From: Hypoxylon rubiginosum
Lineage: Eukaryota > Ascomycota > Sordariomycetes > Xylariales > Hypoxylaceae
Reading direction: 5' to 3'
Assembly: GCA_902806565.1 (NCBI GenBank)
Contig: CADCXA010000018.1
Coordinates: 124,001 to 188,000 of the forward strand
DNA: 64,000 nucleotides
Each line of letters begins with the position of its first letter. The stretch's first letter is position 1. Under the pieces are notes generated by a model. That model was not told the origin of the DNA, made no database searches, and saw only the letters and a list, made by a program, of their open reading frames with translations. Positions 41,860-54,940 of the stretch are shown here, piece after piece. Both the position numbers and the translations under genes were made by a program.

Positions 41860-44800
41860 ATCGGCCGAAAAGGAGAAGATATCTCCTAATCTATGGGTCT
41901 GCACGTGATGAAGACAAGTTCGGGACGGAACAATGTGTTAATCCGGTCGTGTGGAGTGCACGGACTTTTAAGGATGGAAAATCTTCGGATAAATAAAAAA
42001 TTCGATTGGATTGGAGGGGCACTTGGCGGTGTACTGGCAAAATTTCCTTGGCAACCAGCGTTTAGTGGGACGAATGGTGCATATACTGCATATAGAAGGA
42101 TGCAACAGCGTAAAAACAGTGCTAGCGCGTTTTCGCAGCTTCGAGGCAACTACGAGGGATCTGCACGACGAGGAAACCGCTGGAGGTGGGAAAAAATAAG
42201 AAAATTGGTCTCGCAATAAAGCTAGAAAGGAATACAGAGGACGGACAAGAGTATTTTATGTAAATCAGGTGTCTTCTCATCTCCTTATTATGGACATTTG
42301 CTCTTGGCAACATCCAGGCGGAAAGTCTTGGCATGAGCTTTGAGTGTTCCGATGGTGTGTCAGTGATTGGTGGACTTGGGATGGGGGCAAACCTTTTAAG
42401 TACCTGAATCCGAAAGTGACTCGGACCAACGTGGTCTGTGACTGCCAAACGCAAGTCCCGTCTCCTCTATCGTGACTTACGCGCCAAGATATCGCCAAGA
42501 TCTTGGCGGCTCTTGGCATTCGTTGATTGTCTCGACATTATCTGCTCAGAAACGTCGATGGCTAACCTTTCGCGCCGGTTCCTCCTTCCCTCCATGCGCC
42601 GAGACTTGACTGCGCCCACTTTCTTACAACTCTCTCCTTACTCCCTGACTCCAGTCCTTAGCAGCTTAGTAGCGAGTAGTAGCAAGTAGCAACCTTCTCT
42701 CAATTTATTTTTCTTTTGCTTCGCCATTGCAGGTCACCCGCAAAGTCAATCCCAGTGATCATTGCCCTATTACGTACCAAAGTGCTACCTACACACGGCA
42801 CGCAACTACCCTACGTGTAAAAAGTATACCATGGATAGGGTACCTACATACATATGTACGTAGGCAAGTTCGAATGTAGGTTGCTGCCGCTCTAATCGGT
42901 ACAAGTCAGGAGCCGTTAGCCGTATTGAACAAACGGCAGTACTCTCCGTAGTCCGTAGTAATCAATTCCGGGATCATTTCATCACTTGTGATTGTGACTT
43001 ACTTTTCAGGCTTCCTCCGCCATTTGTAATCTACAATCGTACACAGTATCCGTGGCACGATTTGACCGAACTTACCCTTAAACTCTGCTATTCTTTTTCA
43101 CGTCATCATAATCGACGATATCTTCCCGAGCAGTACGTTTGACTTGTTATTTGCAGTTCGTAGTAACGTTGCGCCGCCATAGCAACCTTACACCTTTTAT
43201 TCTTTCGCTATTCATTTTCATTACAAGCCGTGTCTACATGTACATACCTAATATAATATCATGATATTCGTGATAGCGGAGGAAAGTCTTGGTATTCTCT
43301 TGGTAAAACCCCCGTCTTATTCACTCTTAGCTCTTAGTCTTAGCATAAAAGTAGTCGTCCCTCCGCCGGTGGCCAAGCCTTGGTCTTCCTCTCCGCCCGC
43401 CAAGTCCCTTGGCCATGCACTTGTTAACTACCTCTCCCATGTCGGCAACGAGTATTACGGAGAACGGAACAAACGACCTGTCAACTGCCTACTTGGTCTA
43501 TGTCCCTGAGAAGTACCATCCATACCTGGGTACCCTGCGGGCGGTCTGGGTTTGGGGCTGCTTTTGACCACTGTGGTCTATCCAATTCGAGAAAAAAATG
43601 GTCTCTGGTGGCTCGGGCATAGCTCATCTTTTAAAATACCCGAAAGGAGACATCGATCAAACTTGCAACGATAAGAAGATGTAGAAGCCAGGAATATGCT
43701 TCTTGCCACGTTTGGCACTAGGGCCGTGAACTGCCATACACAGTACACAGTATCCAAAGAGGTGGTCTCAGATCCAGCGCCACTTTCATTCGCGGCTCGG
43801 TGAAGATACCATGCTACTAATAGGCCTCGCGTTATAGTCTCCTGGTTTCTTGTCCGGTGTAATCTCATGGCTTACCCAAATATTCACTTGGCGTCTGATC
43901 TCGTCTGAATCTGAGTCAGCTGAACTTGTACGCGATGGCGCTGCTACCGGTATGTCGCACAAATCCTACTAAATCTACTGCCGGAATGCGTTCGGTAACG
44001 AATTTATAATATTATACGTCATAGGCGTCTTGTTGGTTGCATCGGGTCCAAAAACCGTGGTGTCCATTGTCTCTCAATTTTTAATGACCGATGTCTATCT
44101 GAGCTCCTGGGTTCAACAAATTAACCTATAACACGCACTCAAGGAGGCCTATCAATATTTTGAGTATTTGCGCAAGCCGCGAACACAAAAACATACCTCA
44201 TGATACAGGCAGGCCGGGCGCCACGAGGAATGGAACTTAGATGCCATTGCCTTTCCATCAAACAATTCTGATCATCAGATGTTTCCTATGAAGGAAAGCT
44301 GCTTAATGAACTTCCACATTACACAGATAACCCCGACGCCTCAGCTTGGAGGTACGGTAAAGCTAAGATACTGTACCTTTAGTACGATTCCAGTGTTGGT
44401 GTTTGTATCAATAGACTTCGGGTTTGAATGATCGGGCTGGATAGTTCAAAGCAATTGGACATCTGAGGTGCAATAGAAAAACCATCTGGTTACAACGTTG
44501 ACCTCCTTCGTCATTGGGGTACTTCTTCAGTCACATACATATCTGGCCCCTTATCCTTAACATGTTCCCTAGTGGTAAGTTACCTCTAGTACGTTTCTAT
44601 CCTTGGGATCGAAACAGGAAACAATTCCGGATGAGCGAAAGGTTAAATATCAGATAAACACTCATACGAAAACTTCTAAAGCCACGTGCGTCTCAGAACA
44701 ATATCTAGGGGCCATAGTATTACGATGTCTTTAGATATCGATGTGAATGCTAGTATCTGGTTATCTGATCTTGATTTTCAGAACGGTCACGCTTATCAAA

Positions 44801-47107
44801 GTTCACTTTGTCCACAATGAAGGTCGAAGTTTAACATGTCCGCCTCTCTTGTTGATTAGTTCTACCACATGGCCCATATGGGCTCGCAGGCGCACCAATA
44901 GACATAACCCATATCCCACGACCAACGTGAACTTGATTTAGCAATGATTAACCTTGTATTCATCATGCCAAGCAATCTTCGAAGACGAGAGAGTTAGAAT
45001 GTAACGCGGATATTACCCGCCGTCTCTGCCGGTCACATATATCCCAACCCCCTTTCCCTTGATTTTATCTATTTCTCTATTTTCTCTATTGGAGGGAAGG
45101 TACCCGCACGTGGTCTGGTCTAATTAAGGGGCTTCAAAATCGTATTTAATCCGTGACGCTCTCCTTTCACTTGAACTTAGCCCAAGGCGTCGTCTCACAT
45201 TCATCGACGTATCTACTACCAGCTCCGCGAGGCGAGACGAGACACCAACTACCCGTCTAATAGACATCACGAATTGAATTGCGGATGTCTAGGTATAGTG
45301 CTGACGTGGGGTTGTTTTATATATATAAATATACAAGTGAAAGCCAACTGATCTTTCGGATATATATCACGAAATAGTCCGACTAACCACGTGCGTACCG
45401 TTATCAGATCTTGCAAGCACGTACGTATACCAAACTTTCCCCAGGTATTGCTATCTCAGACCATGACCACGTATCTATGCTCCGAGCATCTCCCTATTAG
45501 GACCTCTCCTATGCTCACGATGCTCCAATACCGGTGCCGTTTTATTGAATTCAACTCCTGAATGGCAGCTCCAACAAACACTAAAGTAAGAAAAGGGCGA
45601 CCCGGAAAAAGAAAAAGAAAAAGTAAATAAAATACGAGGCCATGTTTACTATCTACGACTCACGAGCCTTACCTTAATCATCGAATTCAGATAGACAAGG
45701 CTGCGATGCTAAAGGTGCATAGCGTAAGACACTGCACGCGGCATCTTTTTCGCCCCCTCCCCTAGTAAACTTGTCCGTTCGTGGCGTCAGAAAGGGAACC
45801 CCTCAATTCTTCAGTAATGTTGCCTCAGCGACAGATTGACAGCTGATGCATGTCATAAGTTTTTCGAATGACTCGACGATCAAGGTCTTATAGACAAGTG
45901 GTTACCTAAGTTAGTACAATGTGGCGAGTTTGATTCCGTGGCTATGCTACTAGCTGCTAAGAGGATCACCTGCTCGCGATCTTAGGCGGACACAATATCT
46001 ACGCAAGGCACTCAAGACAGACCAGTAGAGGTCATTAATATCTGGAGTTGGACGATTGGTGCTCTTATTGTTTAGAGTGGCGATGCCGAAGAGCTAGAAA
46101 TCTGCTAATCCAATAATCCTCAAAAAAAAAATCATGCTCTTTTTTTTGTCTCTTCGCAGCGGCCGAGTAGGTCGCCAACATGCTTCAACATATGTTGAGC
46201 GACAAAGCATTGTACCAATGCTCTGCCAACCTATAATCCTCCGCCGACAACAACAACTTGCCATCAACTCGGCTATCCGGTCTGTCTATCCAGGTAAACA
46301 TGCCAACTCTCCCTCATCCCCTTCGCCCACTCTAGCAGTCGTCGCGCGAACGAGTTCGCGAGTAAATTAATATGTTTAAGATGCGCTCTCGCATCATATG
46401 GGATGCTAGCGCGTTTCTTCCGATGGACGCCAACCATCGAAAAAGGTCGTTCGTATCGTATTCTCTCCCCTGCGGATGCTGTTGAAGCAGGGGTATTTGT
46501 ATTTTCTGCCAGCGGAAAATTGAGTGTGATTAAAAGTCGTATATGTACGTTGCAAATGGGGTATAATGTGCAAATTGAAGATGTCGCCAAAATGTAGTCC
46601 TGGTACCGAGCGCACCAAGGGCTGACCACAGGGCTCGAGGCCGCCGGAAACCGCTTCTGGTTGGATGCCCGACGAAGTTCTCTGAATGAGTTATACCAGA
46701 GAAGCCCGCCGTAATATTCGTAAATCGCGTTAAGCAACGGGGAAAATGAAAAGACGAAAAGACAAAAAAACTCCGAACCGTTCGCAACCGTGGAGATGCG
46801 CCCCCACCTCCAGGGTTGAGAAGAAAATGCCATGCAAATTGTACCATCAAAGGGGAGAAGAGTTCCAGAAAACCGGGGTTCCTTTCAAATCGGAAATAAT
46901 GGGGAACCCATGATTACCGCCGAAAAGCCAGAGACGCCGGACGTCGGAAACAAGAAAGATGCCGGACGATAGTAGTTGTTGATCAAGACGAACGCGTCTT
47001 GATCGAGAAAGGGACACGATGATAACCAGCCCAGCCAGTCCGGCCAACCCAAACCAATCCGTCCGAACCGGGTTGCCCCCCTTAAAAACGCCACCCATGC
47101 TAGATTA
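41860..47107. other. 5.2-kb gene-free region upstream of pacC
   Basis: Apart from the PacC-site cluster near pacC I find no gene. Open frames are below 190 codons and without motifs. There is an (AT)n run near 45319, an A/G-rich run near 45590-45625 and scattered TACCTAGGTA-like motifs. A frame at 46273-46833 (-) has poor composition and no start context. Such long upstream regions are common before fungal transcription-factor genes. Confidence 0.45.
42022..42517. promoter_or_regulatory. Cluster of eight PacC-type GCCAAG hexamers upstream of pacC
   Basis: GCCAAG (or its complement CTTGGC) occurs at 42022-42027, 42047-42052, 42303-42308, 42327-42332, 42483-42488, 42494-42499, 42502-42507 and 42512-42517. 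The last four form a 35-bp block, two in each orientation. The consensus GCCARG is the known PacC target. The sites lie 160-660 bp upstream of the pacC ATG, so autoregulation by pH is a reasonable inference. Confidence 0.65.
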
Positions 47108-48217
47108 TTATACAGAACCGAGTTGTAAAAGCGCCTGGATAGCCTCGCGCTCTTGCGCATCCGACGAGGCGGCCAATGCGTCTAGGTCGATGTTGTCAAG
47201 GCGTGGCTCTCGAAGCATGCCGGTGTTCCCGGAGAAGGACCGGAATCCACAAGAGTTATATACACGGGAGGAAAGATAGTTTGTGCCCGCACCTTGGCGG
47301 GCTTCCGTTGGACTGGAGTACGAAGCCGCACGGAGCGCGGCAGCTCCCACGGCAGCCCAGTCTTCATCGTCGGTGGCGTCCTCGGGATCGTCGTTCATGA
47401 CCATGTCTTCGTCACCGGGTGCCGAGGAACATGAAGCGGATGCGGGCCCGTCTAGAGAATCGAGAGACATCTTATCCGCCTCGTTCTCCATCATGTTTAC
47501 GTCCCGATCGTCGTGGGAGAAGGCCGCCGAATGACCGTTGCTAGTGGCACGCGCATTCAATCGCGATCGGTCGGCACTCCACACCGCGCCTTTCGAGATA
47601 GGAATACCCGTCGGAACGGAGCTGGGGTTGCTGTCGCCTACGGACCCTCGAGATGACGCGTCTCGAAGAGACTGACTCCGTCGCTTAGCATCCCACCGGC
47701 CCCATCCGACTTTCTGAAACTCCACGTCACCATTAACTCCTCCGCCTTCGACGCCGTGTCCCTGTCCACGTCCTTCTAGCGCCGCCACAACTAACCTTCG
47801 GGCCTTCGGCGGAGGAATTCCCGCGAAGCCGGGAACCGAGGTGGTTAGATAGCCCGTGATATAACGGATGGCCAAGGGTCCGTGGTTCAGCAAGATCTCC
47901 GGAAGGTGAAACTTGGCAAGCAGAGCCGGGGTGATGGCCCCGGCAGACTCGTAGGTCGGCGAACCGGCAGGACTATGGTCGGCGCCTTCGTGAAGGTCGA
48001 GGTCCGAGTCGATGGAGTCGAGCTTGGCCTTCTGAAGCTGAGCCTTGAGGCCGTGGGGTGGTAGCGTAGGTGATATGGAGTTGGGGGGAGTCGGGAGGGA
48101 ATGAGTTCGTGTCACAGGGACGCTCCGAGCAGCCGCTACAACAGTTAAGTTGTCTCGGCTGAGAGGGGAGGTCTGGGGGATATCGCGAGCAGCAGCAGCC
48201 GATGCCATGGTTGCCAT
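47108..48217 (-). CDS. STB3: STB3-like (Sin3-binding) transcription regulator
   Basis: Single exon, 369 residues. The core ITPALLAKFHLPEILLNHGP, then LAIRYITGYLTTSVPGF, then PPKARRLVVAALEGRG and KVGWGRWDAKR is the Stb3 DNA-binding domain found across ascomycetes. In yeast, Stb3 binds the ribosomal RNA processing element and links TOR/glucose signals to ribosome-biogenesis genes through Sin3-Rpd3. The N-terminus is Pro/Thr-rich with TPPNSISPTLPP. The C-terminus has the acidic NDDPEDATDDEDWAAVGAAAL segment and ends in REAIQALLQL, typical of the family. A leader intron upstream is likely (GTGAGT-like sequence near 48390-48403 on the minus strand) but is not modelled. Confidence 0.85.
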   Translation of the reverse strand: MATMASAAAARDIPQTSPLSRDNLTVVAAARSVPVTRTHSLPTPPNSISPTLPPHGLKAQLQKAKLDSIDSDLDLHEGADHSPAGSPTYESAGAITPALLAKFHLPEILLNHGPLAIRYITGYLTTSVPGFAGIPPPKARRLVVAALEGRGQGHGVEGGGVNGDVEFQKVGWGRWDAKRRSQSLRDASSRGSVGDSNPSSVPTGIPISKGAVWSADRSRLNARATSNGHSAAFSHDDRDVNMMENEADKMSLDSLDGPASASCSSAPGDEDMVMNDDPEDATDDEDWAAVGAAALRAASYSSPTEARQGAGTNYLSSRVYNSCGFRSFSGNTGMLREPRLDNIDLDALAASSDAQEREAIQALLQLGSV

Positions 48218-51200
48218 TTTCGAATGCTTGGTACTTCGAGACGTGTCTGCGAAGAGAGGCGGTGATACAATTAGATTTTTGCTGAAGATATAAAAAGAGA
48301 TATAATACGCGACACGTCGAGTCCGATCGGTATCAAGAGAGAATCGGAGTGAAGGGTGAAGATGGTCGATGGCAGCGATGATAGTAGGTGAGTCACTTAC
48401 AAGGACAAGTCCGAAGTAGGGGGAGCTTTAGAATGGCGGATTGATTTTGTTTCGGCAGAGAAATGCGAAAACAAAAGTATAGAGGCGGAATGGCAGAGCT
48501 GACGCGATTCTCTCGACTGTGACAAAAGATGACTCTTGGGGGTGCAAATAAATGCGGTGATGTTGATTTCTGGTGTTGTTGATGTTCCTTGACGAAGGGA
48601 AAGATCAACGACCGAAGAGCGACGGCTACGACCTACTAATGTAATGGAATGGTCGCTAGGACCATCCTGGCACCCATCAAAGGGAACCTTACGCAGAAGT
48701 TTCTACTGGCTGCAATGGCTGACTGGGTCGTTGGCTTGGGGCCAGGGGGGGCAGGGGGGGTGTGTGCGTGTTCTGGTCTGGGTGGTCTGGGTGGTCTGGG
48801 TGTTGAGTTAGGGGGGAGTTTAAGGGGGAAAAGGAAGTGTTGTTTAGCAAGGTCAGCAGGTGTCGCATGGCGCACAGGGACCAATACAGGCATCTGATTT
48901 GCTCCATAGCCGTATCCTCCCGTACCAAGGTAGTCTTGTTAAAATAGGAGAGGTGGATCTATAAACCCCACTCAAAGGTTATTAGGTATAAGATACGTAC
49001 CTTTCCCACTAAACATAGAGGCAGAGTACATAGAATTGATGAATGAATCTAATCCTAAAGCCAAGCCCCAAACATCCAATGACAATTAGAAGTCTTGAGG
49101 TATGCTGCTCGTACTGTTCGTACTGCTCGTAGTGTATCTAGTAAGTTATACTATGTATGCCTTAATAATCCGGATGGGAACGTGACGGAGAACATGGAAG
49201 AACATGGGAAAACAGGAACAAGGTACGATGCATTCATTCGTCATTCGTCATTGTTATACCCTCCGTCCAAGTTGGAATCCTGAGCTGAGTCCTAACTACA
49301 AGTAGGAATCCTTACGTACATACAACATCAAAAGCAACAACCATAACCACATTCAATATCAATATGGTCTTAGAACTGGGCCATGTAGTAATATCTAACA
49401 TAGAAGCTCGGTGCGGTTGATGTTGTACTGTGGCGAGTATCGTGTGTGTGCCTATGTGTATGTGTAGGTACCTATCGGTCTATCCATGGTCTTATCGCTA
49501 GCAGACAGGGTTGGGCTATACGTTACTTTGTAGATAATGATCAAATCAACGTAATCCAGCTCTATCTCTCCCACCTGTCTTGCCTGCCGCCCGCCGCCCG
49601 TCGCCTGTCAACCTTTGATTGACATAGCGCTTGACTCGTTCAGCGACACCGCGGGTGTTTTACTAGCTGGGCATTAGGTAGATCTAACAACTAAGCAAGC
49701 ATGCCTACTTACCTAAAAGTCAGGCATGCAGCCTCCTCGCAGGGTCTTTGTTGTCCGTCCCCTTTTCTTTTGTGTGTGCCTGGTTTTGTTTGTGTGTTCA
49801 CTATGGAACCTTCGGTGCATTCCCGACAGAAGCAGCTTATTCCCTGGATTAGAAGTTCCCATCAGTATGACGTGGGCCACATACCCTCCAAGTTGGCCTG
49901 CCAGCCTGCGCAAGCCCCGGGACGGAGTAGGATGGTGTTGCTTGTAAGTATGTAGGTATGTACGTAGGTAGTCATGTACAGTCAGTACTATGCCTTACCC
50001 AATATAATACTGCGCGTACCAACGGATCCCGGTGTCAATCATGGGATACAGTAAGGCAAGGAAGATAAAAATGGATTTTCTGGGCATCTCCCATCGTCCA
50101 TCGTCCACCATCCCCTATCCCCCCATCTCATCATCGCGCATTCTAGTGAGTTGCTGGGGATGTCTAGAAGAGAGACTCATTGGTTGTGTACCGGTCTCGG
50201 TTTAGAGGGAAACGGTTAGACACGTACTAACGACCGCCATTGAACCGAGGAGTTTAAACCGAGGAGCAGCTAGTTGTCCATCTGATCCCGCGCCTATCTT
50301 CTATCTTGCATCCCAATGTTACGGGATGGAATGTCACTATCTCTTGTCCGAGGGGAAACCATTGGGGCATCCGTGTCTTTGGAGAACACTCCCCCTAGCC
50401 TATCCTAGCCGAGAAGACTACTGGTATATAGTATATACTTCGCGTTATCAACGTGCAGGTAAATCTCCCGCAGTATGCCTCCCTATGCCTCCCTAGATAG
50501 GTGTACTTCGCGTCACATCCTTTTGCGATCCAATGACGATGGTACCGATATAGGCAGGTTGAAGAAACGACGGCTGGGGGTATCTCACTCCAGTCAGCCG
50601 AATTGAGAGACAATAAGCCAAAAAGAGCTGCTGACCATGTGCACTGCAGCCTTAACCTCGCCTGTCCGGTCGGCTGTGCTAGTGCTCTCGTGTACTGTAC
50701 CTACATGTCATCCGTCGTATTGAATTGATCCGATTCCATGCTAGCTTTTTTTGCTGGACCATCAACGGCGTACACACATTTATAAAACGGTTGTCGAATT
50801 CGAGCTTGCGTAACTAGGTCCTACAGCAAGTATTGCGTTTATAGGAGGTAAGTGTAAACTTCGGTCCCACACGATTCCCGAGTTTCGAAGGCCGCGGTCC
50901 CAGGAATTCTTCACGTTGTGCATGCGCCAGATTGTGATTGGGTCAAAAGTAGCATCGTGATGCGCGACTTTGCCCCGTTCCACCAATACTCAGCTAGCCC
51001 GTAGTACTAGTTATGGGTGACGAAAGGACGCAACGGAATAACGGGGCCCACGGGTATTCCAATCGAGCTGTTGAATCGTCGCCGTGATGAGAAGACGCGC
51101 GCAGTTGGTGGCTTTGCCCTGGGCATGAATCGTCCTCGGAACAGCCGCATACATGTCACGATATTGCAGACGTAAGCCAATTGCACTTTGCAAGTCAGTT

Positions 51201-52037
51201 AGTATCGTTGGTCGATATGATAAAGATGCTAGATCCTAGCACAGCTACCCGGTAGCAAGATATGAGACAGAAACAGAATAGGAATAGTTGCGGAATACTT
51301 GTCACGTCGGGTAGTACACGATCGTGAATGGTCGTATCTAAGAGGGGTTTGCATCTTGTGCCTGCAACTTGACTTGGTAGAGTTCGACTACCCCGCTAGA
51401 GATTCCGCAAGAGACAGGAGACGACAGAGATATCGTCCACCACGATTCTATAATTCCCCCACGTTTTTGGGATAACGCGACCCGACGACACGCCCCCTGG
51501 CTTCTAGCTCGGTAGGGATACACAGGCATGAGTGGGTACGACAGCTATGTGCTATGTCTTGCTCCGGCATTTCGCGATGCCTTATAAGACTCTACCTAGG
51601 TAGATCGTAGATGGGTCGTATGGGCACAATTCGAAGGATTAGGTCCTGCATGTGAGTTTCATCCAATTTGCAAATGCATGCCTCGCACGCGTCTCGAATA
51701 TGCCTCAACTACTATGTAGTTCAGCACTTCGCCTGAGTTCATTTTGCCTGAAGTATAGGTAAGGTAGGTAGTTATTCTCAGCTCGCCATCTAAGTACCTA
51801 GGTAAATTAAAGCAGCCGATGTTCGGAGTAGGTAAGGTGTTGCGGCACATTTACTTTCTAGTGACAAGTCGGTCCGCGAAAATCTTGTGTTGTGCCTATT
51901 GTGTCACCTCGCTGCGAAGGAGCAGGGTGCGAGTGGACGTTTAGATTCTTTGGGATTCTTTTGCAGGATCCGATGATACCTCGGCCGTGCTAATTAGCAA
52001 AACCGAATAGTGGCCTTGTTCTTCAGCCGCCGGTTTG
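48218..52037. other. 3.8-kb intergenic region; no gene seen
   Basis: Next to STB3 the sequence is leader-like. A GGTCTGGGT triplication lies at about 48776-48802 within a G-rich stretch, so the Pro-rich minus-strand frames there are low-complexity shadows. From 49 to 52 kb the open frames are short and without motifs. CTACCTAGGTA-type palindromes occur at about 51592-51602 and 51796. Confidence 0.45.
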
Positions 52038-54297
52038 CTAGAAGATATACTGCCGACAAGCCTATAATTATGGTTAGCAATTGGGGCTCGAATGAGATAT
52101 ACCGAGAAATGAACGTACCGCCTTGAGGACATTCAACTTCTGCTGCGATTGCATGTAGACATGTCGATATTGTTGAATGCTCTCGTTCAAAACGGTTTCT
52201 TTAGTCGTACGACCTTCGCAGATAGCTTTCATCTTTAGTTCCATCTCCTTTCGTAGAAATGGTTTCCCGAGACTGGTTTCGAAGTTCATCCTGTCAAACC
52301 CTTCGATGAGAGCTACACCTAACTTGGTCGGGATGAATTCTTTCACCCCTCCACCCCCTCTCCCACCGGCCGTAGATCCTCCACGACCCCCACGGCCACG
52401 ACCACCCCGGCCGCCGCGACCGCCACGTCCCCTCCGTGCGGCCGGAGCTTCTTCTTCATCCTCCCCGTCATCTGCCGACCGCGCGGATCGAGGTACGGCC
52501 TGGACGTACTCTCTGTCTTGAATCTTCTGGATATGCTCGGCCATCGTAGCATCTGTTCCGATCCCGTTGGCATCCATGAGGGCGATCAAATCCGCCTCGG
52601 TCAGGTAGTTGGGGGGTGCCGTCTTGCCATCCGTCATGATGGCTTCGGTAGGCTCAAATAGCTCACCGACTGTGAATTTAGGAAGCTGTACAGAACCAGT
52701 CCACTTCTCGTACACGTATACATCCAAGTAGTTTCGTTCTAGCACCACAACACCGTGCGCGTGAAATGATTCCTCTCCTAAGAGAATATCGACGTCTGTG
52801 GCGACACCTTTGGCATCTTCCGAGCAGCAGGCTAAGAATCGCCTTACGACAAATTCATATATCTTTTTCTCCCTCTCGTTAAGAACGGACGGGGCCGCGT
52901 AAGTGATAGGATGTATTGGAGGATGCGCTTTGTCGTCGTTGCGACCTTGCCGTGGCTGCTGAAACCCGCCATCGGCTAAATTCTGCGCAAACTGGCCCCA
53001 AGCCTCAGATTGTGTTTGCTTCTGGACCAAGGCGCGAAGATTCATGCCAGAATCAAACCGGTCGGTTTCTGTTCTAGGATAGCTGATGAATCCCTTATTG
53101 TAAAGGTTTTCTGCAGCCTCCATTGCTTGTTGACCTGTCATACGGAGAAATATTGTTGCCATCTTTTGCAACTCCACTGTGGTCAACGGTAAGGGTTTCC
53201 ACTTCTTCGTTGGCTTCTCCTGAACTTTGACTACCTTTGCCATCTTCGCGGCGAGACACCTTTCGTAGAGAATGACGACCGATGCTCTATCAAAAAGGCG
53301 ATTTCGTGACCAGCTGAAATGGACATCTATGCCCTCACGCTTGTGCATCACCTTTATACTCCAGAATGGTTCTGGCTTGAAATTTCTGACTCTGAAATAC
53401 CGATCCACCACAAATCCCAAGGTGGGAAACTGACAAGAACCTATATAGTTAGAATATAGCGGTTTGATGGGTTTCGGGATGACGGCGACAAACCATAGCT
53501 CATTGTGAGGTTTGCAAGAGGGCCACCCAGCGTTCTTAGATTCGTCGTCAGAAACCGACTAAATGCGTAACCTATTCTGAGATCGAGTTCGATGCGAGAA
53601 GCTACAGCGTTCACCTGCTTTTGGTCGAGATTGATGAGAGTGCGGGATGCATTCATTATGTGCCTGGACGTATTTAGCTGGTCGTTGCCAATCAAGAATA
53701 AGGCACAGGACTAACGCTCTCTCGATATTGCTGAACCTGGCCCTCTTAATGTCGAGAGTCCTGTTTCCTTTCTTAGCGACCTCACATATCTCATAGCCTA
53801 TGTGTTCGCCTTCTCGATCGCAATCCGTCCAGATGCATAATGCATTGGCATAGCGTGCCTGGTTCTCTATGTTGTCCGCTACCTTCTTTTTGTCCTAGAT
53901 ATTGTGTTGGAAAACCAGTTGGCATTCGATGTCAGGGATTGACTAACAGACGTACCTCTGAGATAATAATATTCACGGGTGCATCGAACAAGCGCTCAGG
54001 TGGAGGATAATCCCATTTCTTGTACTCGGGGGGAAACACAGCGGCCGTGATGTGACCAAGTACGGAGGTCATCGTAACTTGACAACGACCCCAAGGACGG
54101 CCGAAGTCGTAATCGAAGGCATAGTTCTTGATGTATTTTTCAGGCGTGGGGTGCTATGCTAGTATTAGCAAGTCCAATGTTCAGTCATCAATCTAATTGA
54201 TAAGGTGACAACAAACAATTTGAACCTGGCCGCCTGAGAGATGGCCTGCAACGGCTTTGGCGATGGAGGGTTTCTCGGCGACGCAAAGAACTCTCAT
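52038..54297 (-). CDS. TOP3: DNA topoisomerase III
   Basis: Six exons: 54297-54217, 54153-53956, 53894-53716, 53663-53494, 53440-52119 and 52061-52038; 657 residues. The Toprim domain starts MRVLCVAEKPSIAKAV (Glu8) and holds IWTDCDREGEHIG (catalytic acidic DxD). The active-site Tyr330 is in KGFISYPRTETDRF. Other type IA blocks: SCQFPTLGFVVDRYF, KPLPLTTVELQK, GRNDDKAHPPIHP and LMDANGIGTDATMAEHI. An RGG-rich insert follows (ARRGRGGRGGRGGRG), then GKPFLRKEMELKMKAI. Top3 works with a RecQ helicase and Rmi1 to dissolve recombination intermediates. Three introns use GTTTGT or GTTAGT donors. The last exon encodes only ACRQYIF. Confidence 0.93.
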
Positions 54298-54940
54298 AGT
54301 TGATTGAAAACGCGTGTGAACGTGCGTAACGCAGGACCTCAACGCCGCTATCCGACGCACCCTTCCTATCCGGTCCAAGTAACTGGACAAGTACCTCATG
54401 AAGAACGAACGGCTTGTGGTCGAAAGTGATAATGGCAATAACCACGTGCAGGATTGCGCTCCATTCTTATTCCACTATCATGAGAATGGGCTCTGATTTC
54501 AACCTTGGGCTTATTGGGCTTAGCCTCGTCCTTGGGGAGTGTGGACGGGTTTGCGAGCCTATAGGTAAGCGTCGATATTTCTAGTTTCCCGGTTCCTTTT
54601 CATACTCGATGTCCGTCGATCTTACTGTCGATTATCGTTGTCGTATGCCTCCCTGACTTTTTATTTTTCGAAGTCGAAACTTATCTGATTGGTCATTTTA
54701 TGCAACTACACAAGGGTTTGGCGCTAAAGAGCTTACCCCTGCTTAGCCCCTGATGTGCCCCGTCAGCCCCATGTATTATTGAATGGCCCGTGCTCAAGAT
54801 CCAAAGATTCGTCCCAACTCTAATTTGGGTTTTGTGCTGAATAAAGTCATGACGTTCTCTAATGTTTAAAACACACAACATCAACACTGTCTTCTTCGAC
54901 TTGGATTTTGCAATACGACCCAGTACGTCGATAATCGAAA
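54298..54940. promoter_or_regulatory. Divergent promoter between TOP3 and the DUF1295 gene
   Basis: About 640 bp separates the two starts. No TATA box or strong motif is seen. TACGTCGATAATCGAAA lies immediately before the + strand ATG. Confidence 0.4.

Noticed and set aside
45895..45955. Possible second tRNA-like sequence (A-box-like TAGACAAGTGG, B-box-like GTTTGATTCC)
   Set aside because: Neither the T-arm nor the acceptor stem pairs, so chance similarity is more likely.
46273..46833. 186-codon minus-strand frame
   Set aside because: No motif, no convincing ATG context, overlapping open frames on both strands, and composition unlike neighbouring genes.
48636..48928. Pro-rich minus-strand frame upstream of STB3
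   Set aside because: Produced by the GGTCTGGGT repeat and G-rich tract; other frames of the same DNA are equally open, so it looks like leader sequence.
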